A stretch of 64,000 nt of DNA from Brienomyrus brachyistius (Eukaryota > Chordata > Actinopteri > Osteoglossiformes > Mormyridae). Each line of letters opens with the position of its first letter. Position 1 is the stretch's first letter. Made by a program: the position numbers and the translations under genes. The stretch spans positions 6,935,160 through 6,999,159 of the forward strand of contig NC_064552.1 of the NCBI RefSeq assembly GCF_023856365.1, given 5' to 3'. Shown here piece after piece: positions 47,856 to 60,018 of the stretch. The notes beneath the pieces are model-generated. The model had not been told where the DNA came from, ran no database searches, and saw nothing but the letters and a program-made list of their open reading frames with translations.

Positions 47856-48747
47856 TATAATGGGCAATAGTATTGAGACACCTGGCCACTACACCTAAAC
47901 AAAATTTTATCACCATTCATTCACAGGCATCAATATGGAGTTGGTCCCCCCCCCCCATTGCAATTATGGCAGCTGCCACTTTTCTGTGAAGGCTTTTCAC
48001 AAGATTTTGGAGTATGTCTGTGGAACTTTTTACACCTTCATTCAGAAGAGCATTTGTGAGGTCAGGCACTGATGTTGGATTTGAAGGCCGGGCTCACAAT
48101 CTCCGTTATAGTTTATCCCAAATGTGTTTGAAGGAGCTGAGGGGTCTAGCTCAACCTCTGAAAAATAACCCCATACCATCATTCCTCCTCTACCAAACTT
48201 TACAGCTGGCACAGGACAGTCAAGCAGCTCAAGTTCGCCTGGCATCCAACGCTTGCTTCTGTGCTTGGATGTGTGAGGCTTGCATGCAGCTGTTCAGTCA
48301 TGGAAGGTGATTCCGTTCAGCTTCTGGTGCATAGTTTTTGTCCTGGGGTTAATGCCAGAGGAAATTTGTAACTCTACAGTTAGTGAGTCAACATTGCATT
48401 TGTGACATTTATGCACTATGTGCCTTAACACGTGGGCTGCCACTTTGTGGCGGAGTTTCTGTTTATCCTAAATGCTTACATTTTGCAATAAGACCACCTA
48501 CTGTTAACTATGGATTATCTTGCAGGTAAGTAATTTCAAGAACTGACTTATTGAAAATGTGGCATCCCATGGCAGAACTACACTTGTATTCACTAAGCTC
48601 TTCAGAATGACCCATTCTTTTACAAATCTTTGTAAACCTGACTGCATGGCTGGGTGCCTGATTTCACATACTTGTGACATTGCGCCTGAATGAAACACCC
48701 AAATTCAATAACTAAGAGGGGTGTCCCAAAACTTTTGTCCATATGGC
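47856..48747 (-). mobile_element. Internally deleted Tc1-like transposon relic, - strand
   Basis: The ends are imperfect inverted repeats: TATAATGGGCAATAGTATTG, then AGACAC at the left, and GTGTCCCAAAACTTTTGTCC, then ATATGG at the right. On the - strand, pieces of Tc1 transposase can be read (text like RRNDGMGLFF, ARPSNPTSVPDLTNALL), with stops and large losses in the N-terminal half. At under 900 bp it is shorter than a 1.3-1.6-kb complete element. A poly-C run at 47947-47957 interrupts it. Confidence 0.8.
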
Positions 48748-49069
48748 GTATGGCCATGTGCCTACATACATACAGTGCATTCAAAAAGTATTCAGTCCCG
48801 CTAACTTTTTTTCAAATATTGTCACAGTGCAGCCTTGCTATAGCTATATAAACATATACTCATTTAATTTCACTCTTCCCCAGTTTGTCAATCTACACTC
48901 AATACAACGTGATGGTAAAATGAGAAAAAAACTGTAAAAAAAAACTTGAATCATCACATTAATGTAAATATTCAGACCCTTTGCTATGCTACTGGAAATA
49001 TACCTGGGGAACAACCCATTTTAATTGACCATCTTCGAAATGTCTATACTAGAGCAGGTTAGTGGATAG

Positions 49070-49770
49070 GAGCAGTGGTGGCCTAATGGTTAGGTAAGGA
49101 CACTTGTAATTGGAAGTGTACTATTCTCATCTATTATGAAACAGCAAGCTTAAACTCATTTCTCCATAATAATCTCCAAGGAACAGGCTCCATCTTGAAT
49201 TTGGACAATTTTAATGAAGAAAAGGTAAAACTGAAATAACTCCAAATAACACAGGTAAGTACACAAATATTTAAAATCATCCAAAGGATACTAACAACCT
49301 TTATCTTTACAGGTAATGCTAACAGGTAAGTAGCATTACCGAATATATGCGAATATAGCCTTTACTATCTTGCATTACTAACTTATATTTCTCTTTCAGT
49401 TTCAGACTCATGAACAAACTTCACTTACTGACAATGCCGTATGAACACAAGAGTAAAGTTGCGTTGCAAACTTCTGTGTTGTGAGAACCTGTTACATTTT
49501 TCTTCAGTGAGGGAGACTAAAATGGCTACCCACATCATAAACAAGAAACTCAGGTCACAGGTTAAATAAACCCTTTCAAAATAAAAGTCCCCTATCAAAT
49601 TCCTGGTCTTCCTATTACTGTAAGTTACAGAAAGATTGCTGGTTCGAATCCCAAAGTTCTGAGGTACCCTGAGTAAAGTACCACCCCCAAGCACTACTCC
49701 CTTGCTGCTGAATTGGGTTAAATGCAGAGGATTTGGTTGTTGTGCACTGTGGTGCAGCAGCACTGATCAC
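49070..49770 (+). mobile_element. Second SINE family, copy interrupted by about 0.5 kb
   Basis: A tRNA-like head (GCAGTGGTGGCCTAATGGTT, then AGG, about 49073) stops at about 49122. Its continuation resumes near 49632 with GATTGCTGGTTCGAATCCC (B box GGTTCGAATCC), then GTACCACCCCCAAGCAC. The match is to the - strand copy at 55198-55420. The 0.5-kb insert between has no identifiable ends. The SINE itself lies in the Tc1-like element. Confidence 0.65.
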
Positions 49771-50029
49771 CAGAAAATTTGTTAATCTAGTTTTTAATCT
49801 TCATACTCATCTGCATCACAGTCACCAAGTACTCTACTGGTTGGCTGAAACCAAACCATGTGCTGGATTTTAACTTTCTGGACCTGAACTATCCACTTCT
49901 GGTCTCTATACCTTGCTTGTCCACCTGTGGTTAATTACCTGATGGAATATGATTTGGAAAGGCACTCAACTCTCCATACAATGGCCCTACAATTGACAAT
50001 GTATATTTGTGCAAAAACTAAGACATGAG

Positions 50030-50900
50030 GCAAACAAACTGCCTGCAGAGCTCAAAGACATGAATGTGTTGAAGCACAGATCTGAGTAAGGTGACAGAAA
50101 CACGAAATGCGGCATGGAAGGTTCCCAAGATCACAGAGGTCTCCATAGTACTTAAACAGAAGAAGATTGGAACAACCAAGACCCTTACCAGAGCTGGCTG
50201 CCCAGTCAAACTGAGCAGTCAGGTGAGAAGACCGGTGATGGAGATGGAAGAAACTTCCAGACGGACAACTGTCACTGCACAAATAGGCACTTAAATGACT
50301 CTCAGACTGTGAGAAACAAGATTCACTGATCTGATGAAACCGGTATTGAACTGGTTAGACTCAATTCTAAACACCATGTCTGAAGGTAGGTGCCACTCAT
50401 CACCTGGGCAATCCCAGTAGTGAAACACGCTGGTGACAGAATCATGCTGTGGGCTTCTTATTCAGTGGCAGGGACTGGGAGGCAAGTTGTGGTTGAAGGA
50501 AAACTTACTGGAACAAAGTACGGGCGTATCCTGAATGGAAATCCGTTCCAGAGCACTCTGGGCCTGAGGCTGGGCTGAAGGTTTACTTTCCAATGCGACA
50601 ATGAACCTAAGCACAAAGCAAAGACAATGCAGTAGTGGCTAAGGGACAACTCTGTGGATGTCCTTCAATGGCCCAGCAAGAGACTGGACTTGAACCCAAA
50701 TTAACATCCCCAGAGAGACCTGAAAATAGCTGGCCACTGACAGTCCCCACCCAAACCAGCTGAGCTTGAGATGATCAGCAGAGAAGAATGGCAAAAAATC
50801 CCCAAATCCTGATGTGCAAAGCTTGTCACCCAAGAATACTCGAGGCTGTAATCACTGTAAAAGGTCCTTCAGCTACTGCATAAAGGGTCTGAACACTTAA
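50030..50900 (+). pseudogene. Tc1-type transposase pseudogene
   Basis: This is the decayed coding part of the element at 48773-51084. Recognisable pieces include an N-terminal helix-turn-helix region (reading near AWKVPKITEVSIVLKQKKIGTT, then RAGCPVKLS, about 50108-50215), a central portion with AGTGRQVVVEGKL (about 50469-50510), and the C-terminal CAGCAAGAGACTGGACTTGA (about 50673-50692), which encodes the PxxSPDLNP-type motif. Several stops and shifts break it. The catalytic residues cannot all be placed. Confidence 0.75.
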
Positions 50901-51171
50901 GTGAATGCGATGTTTTTTTTTTTTTATTTTTAATACATTTACAAGAATTTCTAAAATTCTGTTTCTGCTTTGTCATTGTGCATTATTGAGTGTAGATTGG
51001 TGTGGGGAAAAAATGAACTTAGACGATTTTACTTCGACGAGTTTGAAAAACGTGAAGGGGTGTGAATGCTTTCTCAATGCACCATATGTTCATATACTGT
51101 AGCATGGGAAGTGATGCATTATGGGGTATTGGGATAGCTACTGTATGCTCTTTAGTTCTTGTATGAATTTT

Positions 51172-51294
51172 CCATCCATCCATCCATTTTCCAAACCGCT
51201 TATCCTATTGGGTCGCGGGGGGTCCGGAGCCTATCCCGGAAGCAATGGGCACGAGGCAGGGAACAACCCAGGATGGGGGGCCAGCCCATCGCAG
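51172..51294 (-). mobile_element. 5'-truncated tRNA-type SINE with 14-bp target duplication
   Basis: On the + strand it begins CCATCCATCCATTTTCCAAA and ends CCAGCCCATCGCAG, which is the 3' half of the SINE family of 32721 in reverse. The 14-bp sequence CTTGTATGAATTTT flanks it at 51158-51171 and 51295-51308. The truncation therefore happened at insertion. Confidence 0.93.
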
Positions 51295-51308
51295 CTTGTA
51301 TGAATTTT

Positions 51309-53390
51309 GCATGAGTTATTTAATATTAACAATAGCAATTAACAATATTAACAATCATTCAAAATTAACAATCACCTCAAAAGGGTTAGCGTGTCATTAA
51401 TTGTTGTATATTGTTTGTCTATAAATATTTAAAAATTTTCATTATGTACAATGGAATTTGTGTAGTGTTAAAAAAAAAACATTTCAGCCTGTTACAAATG
51501 TCAACATATTTAAATGAAAATGACCTTTTAAAGATAGTCTTGAGTTGTTCAATATGCCACATAATATTAAATGTTGGCTCCGATAAAGCCAATGCCCCCT
51601 CAGAAGGTGGCCCCTAGATCACGTTGCAGTTCTGTGCCGGCACTGCAGAGGGCGCAAGTACTTCAAAGGGCACGAGCAAGCCAATTCAATTTGTCTTGGA
51701 CGGTGAGCTCCACGCCAAGTGAAATTGGCTGGTTAAGCTGGCGCCGGGTGGCATTGTTCAAGGGGCGCCGTGGGACGGCCGCAGAAATATGTCAGATACT
51801 GTCGGCAATGGCCCATCTCGGCCTTGCCAGGATCTGCCCATGTCTGTACTGGAAAATACTTATCTGAATTGGAGCATCCACCGCTGTAGTACTTAAGCCT
51901 AGAAATCTGAGGAACAGGTTGTGTGTGGCATTGTGGGATACTGAGACCGTAATGCCAAAAACATGGTGTTGGAGCCATCGCCCTTTATCAAAGTAATGCA
52001 AACTCTGAATGGAAGCTGGAAGTAAAAGTCAATCCCCAATTCTTGCAATAATCCCCATATTGGAAAGGAAGAATTGGGATGTGAGACAGCTGTTAGTCAC
52101 TCTCCAGGTGTACGCTTGGCACTTCAGAAAACATTGTACACGAACTTGTTCTTACCAAGCATCTGCATCCATTCTCCCCCATGTGATTTGACAGACGAAA
52201 TACTTTTGAGAGAGATGGAAAAAAATGGTACTAATCTTAGATTAATGTGTTCTGCAGGCTCAGTGTTCTTGTCAAATTTCCTGTGAATCAAAGTGAATTA
52301 AGTGTGAATTGCAATAGGCGTGAACTGCAGAAGAAACCTTAACTCTTAGAAAGACACAACAGGCGGATTTCATGACGCTATATCTTTCTCAGGGCTCATG
52401 TAGTAAGTGTGTCACTAAACGCACACAAGTGTGAACTGGTACAGTAATGTATTCATGACTAGTATAAGAGTCATTTAAGTTTCATTTTTTTTTGTCTGCA
52501 GAAAATTTTCCCAGAGTACATAAGAATCTGAATTAAATGGTTAATAGATGAACTGATATCAAAGCCAAAATTCTGCTACTTGTTTCAATGACTTCAGTTC
52601 AGTTGCTTAAACAATTTAGCAAATGTGGAGGCATCATCGAGGTCCAGACATGGCTGAGAAAATAGAAAAGAAATGGCAAGCGAAATTATAAAGCATGACT
52701 TAGTAAATATCATTTCAGCTGGCATGTAACTGTTTGCTTAAGACAAAAATATATAGATATGACTATGTTTTTGTTACATGGACAGTATAAATATAAACAT
52801 GTATATAAAATATTCACCAACTTATGACAGTATCAGACATTCAGCATGGACACTGTACTGCACCATCCAGTAGGAAACGGTAACAAAGTGATTCAGGGGA
52901 CATCTCTGCTTATCTGTCGTGGGTTAATCTATAAAGATGACAGGATGTGTAACGGTCCCCATGTGCCAAAATAGTACATGTTTCCTGCAGCATTGGCAGT
53001 GTGATATAAGGCTCAGTTCATGCATATTTTCCATACATGTACACTAATGGATTATGACTGAATATCGTTGTATAAAGAAAGGTCACTTTGGTTACCTCTG
53101 GGTATCCCGCTGTCCCCGTGACACCCAAAGACATGTATGAATGTGTGTGTGCATGTGTGTGTCCTGTAACGGACCGGTAATGAACTTACGTACCCAGCCT
53201 TGTGCCCTTGCTGCCTGGAATAGAATCCATCCCTGCCATGACCTTGACCAGAAATAACAGGTGGAAGATAGATGACTGGATTTTTGCGTGGGTCACTGGT
53301 TTTTAGTTATTATTATCTGTTGTTTTAAACTGATACTACTGTCAAGTGTATCTCAAAATATCTCAAAACATGTATTAGAAAAAAATCTCT
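51309..53390. other. Intergenic DNA; GC-richer block, no gene recognised
   Basis: The block about 51585-52010 is distinctly less AT-rich than its surroundings (for example GGCGCCGGGTGGCATTG and GGACGGCCGC), but no reading frame is long or familiar. It may be an old repeat. A decayed SINE tail on the + strand spans about 53155-53275. The rest is AT-rich. Confidence 0.45.
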
Positions 53391-53911
53391 GGTAACACTT
53401 TACTTAAAGGTCTGCTCCTTAACTATTAATTGTTAGTAATCGTTTGATAATGCCATAATACATAGTGTAACAACATGACAGATAGAAAGAATCATTCGCA
53501 GATAAAAACTAATTTAGAAATGTATTGCAATCATATGTTGCTCCTGATATTTCTAAAACAGCTTGTAAATCACTTGCAAATATAAACCAATGGGTTTTTA
53601 AGCATGCTCAGGAATTCGTTATAATTGCACACTTATTGCGAGCCCTTTAGTAAATTCTTTCAGCAAAGGAGCAAATGATTAAGGTTCAGGTATAACTAAT
53701 TTCTAAGTATGTTTATTATTGTGTTGTTTATGAGATGCATGCGATTTACCAACTCGTTAATAAATGCTTTGTGGGATATGAGTTGGAAATCTTTGTAATA
53801 CATTTGTAAATGTGATTGTACGTGAGTCTTTTAATTGACTAATATATTATCCAGTGATTAGTTACACTTTAATGTTGTTAAGGAGCAGAGCTTAGACTAA
53901 AGTGTTACCAA
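53391..53911. mobile_element. Non-autonomous DNA element with inverted ends
   Basis: The left end, GGTAACACTTTACTTAAAGG, then TCTGCTCCTTAAC, mirrors the right end, GTTAAGGAGCAGAGCTTAGA, then CTAAAGTGTTACC. The interior of about 440 bp is AT-rich and non-coding. The GGTAACACTTTA end is a familiar fish repeat end. No target duplication is obvious. Confidence 0.75.
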
Positions 53912-55197
53912 ATCCATTTCTATGGCATGCATTGTGAGTAGTGAATTGGTTCAGCCTCAAAACATACTGTAATATTTATATATTTATTTTCTATCTATTT
54001 TGAAAAGACACACGCAACTTCTACATCAAATAATTATACCTGGCTCTTTATGTAATATCTAGTAGACACTTGCAAAACCAGTTATATAAGTGTATGGAAG
54101 AAGCTGATTCTAGGTGAATGTTTTACTAATACAGTAAATCTTCAAAAGTTCAGCTTAATTTACATTCATTTAATAAGGAGGAATGGGAATAGGGATATAG
54201 CAGTTTGAATACAGTGTAAATTTTTGAAGTTGGTGTACTGTAATGGTCTTGGGCAGTTAAAACTGTACTCCCCCAGAGGACAGGGGTCATTGGCTCACGG
54301 GAGGGAAATTGAAGACACAGGACTCGCTTATCCACTTCGGTGCTATTATTAATAATGGAGTTCTTCTGGCGGTTACAACCAGGCTACCGAGGTCCCTCAC
54401 TTTCGCTCTGTTATCCCGTCAAAAACCCTCCGTGTAATAGACAATTAACTCAGTTATGTTCCCCTCGTTACGTTAATTAACCCACAAATAACGTAAATAA
54501 ACATTATAATGCCTGTGCTTACAAGAGTATAGTACAGTAGATAACAACACTGAAGTGTAAAACACCAGAAAACTTTATATGTTTTGGCAACAGGATTATT
54601 TTGTATGACTTCTTTCACAGCTGGCTAACAGTATGTAAAATATAATATGGTATGGGTCAACCACAAAATCTAAAAAAAAAATCCTTGAAAATAATTTCAA
54701 AGAAAATCTTAGCGTAAAATCTCTTTTTAAATGTATCTTAAAAAGCACTTTGTAATGCAACTGCTGAAAACTTGAAGGACTTCTCTCAAAATTCTTCATA
54801 AAATTCATTTCTATACCTCTTAACAATACTGTACGATTTACATTGTTGACCGCAAACCACACATCTTTGTCTCGACAACTAGTCTCGCTTGCATGTTAGC
54901 GGTCTTTGTAACCGTGGAATCCTGCCTTCCTCAGAGTAACTTCTTAACTTTTCAGTGCTGTTCATTTTGCATTTTTAATAATTGATCCTAAACTTTGTGC
55001 CTCCAGTGAGCACAGCGGTAAGTTTGTACAGTACTGTACATACAGGGGCATAATTTAGGTGGGTTGTATATTATATACAAAGGTTTAGATGGGAAATGAA
55101 ATAATCTGATATGCAAAGTGTACACTACAGTATAATACTGTTTGTTTATTAATTTATAACAAATAGACTTTTTTAGAATTTTGTGATCAGTGGTTAT
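53912..55197. other. Intergenic DNA, no gene seen
   Basis: This is unique-looking, AT-rich sequence. I recognise no exon or repeat. Confidence 0.5.
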
Positions 55198-55420
55198 TGT
55201 TGACCCAACACAGCACACAGTGCAGAACCACAAAATGTGTCCTCTGCATTTAACTCATATGTGACATCATGACATAGCAGGGGGCAGCTAATTCAGTGCC
55301 CGGGGAGCAGTGCTTGGGGGTGGTACCTTGCTCTGGGTACCTGAGTGGTGCCTTGCTGATCAGGGATTCAACTCTTTCAATTACAAGTGTGCTTCCCTGA
55401 CCATTAGGCCACCACTGCCC
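55198..55420 (-). mobile_element. Second SINE family, copy on - strand
   Basis: On the - strand a tRNA-like head (GGGCAGTGGTGGCCTAATGG) is followed by TTGAATCCCTGATCAGCAAG, CACTGCTCCCCGGGCACTG and a 3' part with AATGCAGAGGACACATTTTG. The B box region (GTTGAATCCC) is degraded. It matches the interrupted copy at 49070-49770. Confidence 0.75.
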
Positions 55421-57240
55421 TTTTTTAATGTTTCTTATTGTTCTGGGTAACAAATTGTTATGGGCTGAGGTCAGGGGTGCCCAAGTACAGTCATTTTTTT
55501 TTGCCCCAACCCTTGCAAATTTGAACGGGTTACTGTATTTCCGGAGGCCTGAATATTATGTAATTTTTATAGCTAGCAACTACTATTTCACACTGAAATT
55601 TACTAGTTCCGGGAATCAAAAGCTGGTTGTGAGTAGCACTGCGGCCTCACGCCCCTTGGGTTGTGGGTTCATTCCCTTCTCCCACCTCTCCGTATGCTGA
55701 GTTTGCGTGTTTTCACAGATATTGCATGAGAATTTTTCTTTATGCCTTGGATTGATAGAGTATAGATGGATCATACTGTAGATGTCATCAGTGCAGGAGC
55801 AGCAAGTGAACATGGAATACAAAGGAAAATGTTTTAATTTTAATTACATGAAATACATCCTGTGGAATTGTGCCCCAGAAAACATGAATTTATGTAATTT
55901 TGCGTCATACACATTTTAAGAGGTTGTTCAGTAAGTTCTGGACATTAATGTTTTCCTGCATAACACCAACAGAAACAATAAACCAACTGTGGGTATGTTG
56001 TTTTGTGTTTGTGAACTTGGGAAAATGCTCCAGTCTTCAGATCAGCAGTCGTCAGTGTTACTGTGTAAATTCTCCCTTCTCTCTCATGCGTGCTGTTCTC
56101 TGATTACAGTCTTTAATATTAATGCAGAAACCAGCTGAAGATTTGTCAGACTTTGTAGCTGCAAATGTTATTGCATTTGTTTGGTACAATAAAGCCATGA
56201 AATGCTATCTGGAAAATATTGTGTCAAACTTTTTGCAAGATGCACATTGCTTAATAAAACATTCAGCATTTGCAAAATCTTAAATTGTAGATGCATTAAG
56301 ACACAATGCAGTTTACAGTCTTCTTACCCTAAAGTCAATATTTTTGTATCTTTTCCTCAGTATTTATGTAGTGTCAAATTACAAGTTTCCCATCAGTGTT
56401 ATTCTCATGCAATTATTTGTACAACAGAAAGGTAAATAGAAATGAATTAGTTAGACAACTTTCTAAATAGAAGGGGAAATGGGATGCACGAATTGCCATT
56501 TATCTACAGCTTTAGCACTGCTCCTCTCTCAGATTTACCATTCATCAATACTGTTTCTCAGAATTCACAAAGTAATTCAATGACTCCGCCGTGAATGAAA
56601 ATTGGATGATTAAAGTTGAATGATTCTGTATTGTTTCTTTATGGAATAAAGAATGATTCTCTGTATTACTCCTGACAGTCTATGCATTGAAGATAGGCCA
56701 TAACAGTGGTAGAAAGACTCTAGCTTTAATTTAAAATAAATAAAAATAAAACGTCAAACCAAAAAGCTTGGACCAACTTCGGTAAATGTAAGCTAACAGT
56801 GAAAAACAAGACGAAAGAAAAACCCTCTAAGAAATATATAACTCTCGAAGTCGACGAGACACATTAGAGATAAATTGCTATACATGAGCCAACCTTAGTA
56901 CAGGCTCCTCCCAGGTGTCTGATATTCTTCCTCCTTGCATCCACACACCTGTCACCAGTTGAAACCATACAAAGTGAATCAGTTGCATCATTCTAATTCA
57001 CTTACTAAATACTCTACAAAGAAGGATGCTTATCAATCATACGTAACATTTAAGAGTGTCCCCCAAACACACTAAATTACTAGATACTCCTATACTAAGT
57101 TTTCATTTCCCACTGACACAGTATCTACTGTAAATGAAGGAAGATGTTCACAGAATCAAGTGAAATGGAAGACTGTAGTGACATTAATGAAATTATGCAC
57201 AGTGGTTTCATTTTACCCCCAAAGTACAGTGAGCACTGGG
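55421..57240. other. Intergenic DNA with a possible SINE head relic
   Basis: At about 55625-55720, GAGTAGCACTGCGGCCTCAC and CTGAGTTTGCGTGTTTTCAC recall the head and body of the SINE family of 32721, much diverged. The rest is AT-rich with no gene. Confidence 0.4.
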
Positions 57241-57860
57241 CATCCCCTTAGGCTACTTCAGAATCCCAAGACGTCTGCTATTCTAACTGCAGTGATCGAG
57301 GTATACTGTTACGCCTGAAGCATAGCTATTGTCACTGCTACAGCTGCATGTGACTGGAGAATAACCCTCGGGAGAACGACTGGTGGTGGACTCTGTGACA
57401 GAGGATAACATAGCGGCAGCACAGCAGTGGTGGAAAATAGGCAGGGTAGGTGTTAGTGGAAGCAAGGTTCAGCAACCAGGGTTGCATAAGAAGTGCAGCA
57501 CGTAACAAGACTGGAGGGCTAAGCTGGAGGCAGTAATGATATAGGCGAGTTTGTGTAACTGGCGGCAGACAGACGGTGGAAGCTATGGAGCATAGGGCGT
57601 CTGTGGACAGGCCCAGAGTCGAAGCCATGAAGACGAGGTTTCCAATAAACTCAGCCAGGTGTGGAAGCAGTACACAGGCAAGAATCCTGAGCAGTGCATC
57701 TCCAACAGAGTCTACCCATACTGAGCACTGAGCAGTGCCGGGTTTTGATTTTTTTGATTTTCTGCCAACACGGAGACATGCCATGGCTGAACATGCCTTG
57801 GGAATAGTGAAAAAAACTGAATATACAGAGGATCTGAGAGTCCAGGTAAGAAAGCACTAT
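57241..57860 (+). other. GC-richer block with a candidate first exon (weak)
   Basis: Base content is more balanced here than in the surroundings. An ATG in a strong context (GCCATGG, ATG at 57783-57785) opens 21 codons (MAEHALGIVKKTEYTEDLRV, then Q) that end at a consensus donor, CAG|GTAAGA (57845/57846). I find no second exon in the window and do not recognise the peptide. The - strand has a 148-residue frame (57338-57784) with no recognised similarity. An old retro-element is equally possible. Confidence 0.2.
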
Positions 57861-58059
57861 TGGCTGCAAGTGCAATTAGAAATTCATCCATCTCTTTTCA
57901 GTAAGACTACAGTCAAGACTGGTCTCAGCAGGCACTGAAAACAAGGCTAGGAACACCCATGCCCACTGCATTGGAGAATTAAATGACGATAAGCTTTAAT
58001 TAGATATGAATATTTGGGTAACTTTTTATATGAATTCCATGTCTATAAGAATCTATGAA

Positions 58060-58790
58060 CACATTCCAAACACATTATAATGCATTCATTAAGCATTATA
58101 AACATGTAAATATAAACTATAAATATTGATAAAAAAAGGTATAACATTACAGTATAGGGATGTTTTGTATGCATTATGAATGATTTATGAAGCTCTCATC
58201 TATGATGCAAATAAAAAACAGGTTCAATAAGAACTGAGAAATATATGAGCCTTTGATATTATGTCTAATACATTTAATTTGTCAGGATTATATGTGATCT
58301 TATTACTATAGTAAAATGTTCACTTTTAGCTCATTAGCTAAATTAAATGTGATAAAATAATTTATCACATTAGCTAAATGTTTCACCATAAACGGAGTCC
58401 TGAAAGCAGATGGAACTTGTGTCCCTATGAGAAAACTGACACTCGTATTGTTAATATTTCTCCGCTGTTTGTGACCAGATGATTCATAATTATTGAACTC
58501 TTAGCTGAATAATGCGAGCCTAATTACCTGCAAACCTAGATCCCGTCATAATGCAGTACAAGGCATCCTTAATTCTTCTACCGACTATTATAATGCATTA
58601 TGAAGGTATCTGTTATGCATTATAGCTTTTTTGGAGCTTATGAAGTATTATAATCAGCACTATAATGCCTTATGGCAGCAGCAGATGCTGTAATGCTTTA
58701 TTAATTCTTATACTAAGCAATATAATGCATTATGAAGGTATCTATAATGCAATATGCATGACAACCTCAAGTAAAGTTTTTTTTATTGGT
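58060..58790. repeat. Fish interspersed repeat fragments (TATAATGCATTATGAAGG family)
   Basis: Segments such as TATAATGCATTATGAAGGTA, and TATAATGCCTTATG recur at about 37040-37165, and twice within this stretch (about 58590 and 58720). The end, CCTCAAGTAAAGTTTTTT, resembles the GGTAACACTTTACTTRAGG end of the element at 53391. They are probably fragments of one or more related non-autonomous elements. Confidence 0.5.
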
Positions 58791-58847
58791 ATGTCCAAGT
58801 GGCCATTGAATAATTAGAGAGTTTATACTCTAAATAGTTCCGACCTT

Positions 58848-59500
58848 GTGTTCCAGACCCCCCTGACCCTGAATAGGACAAGTGGGTACAGAATATGGAT
58901 GACTGGATGGACTCTAACTAGTGTCTTTATTGTTCAGTATGGTGGTAGAGTGAGTGACAATGTTTCCACACACCACCAGGGTTGGGAGTGTGAAGCGTGT
59001 GAAGATCACATGCTCTTCCACTATGGGGAAGGTTTCCCCCTGCTGATAAGTTGTGGTGGTATCTCCGTGTTGCCCGTAGGTATAAATGAATGCGTGCCCT
59101 GTGTTGGAATTGCAATCCCATCCCTAGTACTTCTGTGCTTGCTGAAATTAAATCACCATTGCCATGTGCTAGATGAGTGATTGTAAAATCATTAGATGGA
59201 ATTTATATTGTTTTTAATTGTGAAATTAGTTTCAGTTTCTGTTATTCTACTAGGGTTATATTTTAATTTAGAATATTTTTCACCAAATCAGTGAAATAGC
59301 TACAATACTTCCATCATATTGAAAAAGGAGAAAACCAGTAAACACAGTTCACATCAGCAAAATAGGACAAACACAGTTTTGCAGTGTTTGTTTTAAAAGT
59401 GCTACCTGGAATTAGTGTATTCTGCCTTGTGCTTTATGTACCTGGGACAGGTTCCAGACCCCCCCGTGACACTGTACTGGATAAACAGTTGGAGAACAGA
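58848..59500 (+). repeat. Decayed SINE heads and tails
   Basis: A tail-like piece (CCAGACCCCCCTGACCCTGA, then GGATGACTGGATGG, 58853-58910), a head-like piece (about 58937-59000, GTATGGTGGTAGAGTGAG, then CACCAGGGTTGGGAG) and another tail (about 59450-59500, CCAGACCCCCCCGTGACACTG) lie in order. They look like two or more old SINE-type copies related to, but diverged from, the family at 32721. Confidence 0.4.
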
Positions 59501-60006
59501 TAGTGACTTTTTAGATGTTTATAAGTTTGTAAATATGTATGCATTCTGGAAAAATCCACTCCTGTATATGGGTTCTGTTTGCCCAACAGAGAGGCAATCT
59601 TTTTCATCTCTGAGGGACTGTCCCATTGTGTGAAGTGTATAAGGTTTCATTTTTATGCAGATATATCTATACCTTAGACAGTTGCGTGCATGATGCACCA
59701 CAATCTGACTTCTGCAATGTCATTGTAACATACATACAACCTACAGACTAACTTTAGCCAAAGTAGCACATAATTCAGCATTGAGTATAATAAATAAAAG
59801 TCTGATAGTGTAGAACTGTGCTATTCTCACAGAATGTCTACCAATTAGGCATGAACATATATTCTCAAGGAGCAGAACATTAATAAAATCAGTATATGGA
59901 AATAAGTACATACACCATGGAAGTTAGGAAGACCCCAGAGTTATAGATGTCACGGGTTCATACAAATGGTGTCTGTCTTGTTGCTTAATATATATTTTAA
60001 ACATGC
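59501..60006. other. Intergenic DNA, no gene seen
   Basis: This is AT-rich and unique-looking sequence before the SINE at 60019. No exon or repeat is recognised. Confidence 0.5.
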
Positions 60007-60018
60007 TGTATATGCTAG

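Larger units (their letters stand above)
48773..51084 (+). mobile_element. Tc1-like transposon relic with nested insertions, + strand
   Basis: The left end, CAGTGCATTCAAAAAGTATT, and the right end, GAATGCTTTCTCAATGCACC, are inverted repeats, and both are flanked by TA (48771-48772 and 51085-51086), the Tc1 target. Transposase text runs on the + strand from about 50030 to 50900 (for example the GCATCATGCTGTGGG-type segment at 50436-50455), with many stops and frameshifts. A SINE and a further insertion at about 49070-49770 split the left end from the transposase part, so the element is dead. Confidence 0.85.

Noticed and set aside
57338..57784. 148-codon - strand frame
   Set aside because: It has no recognised motif, splice context or start context. 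It is mentioned only with the GC-richer block.
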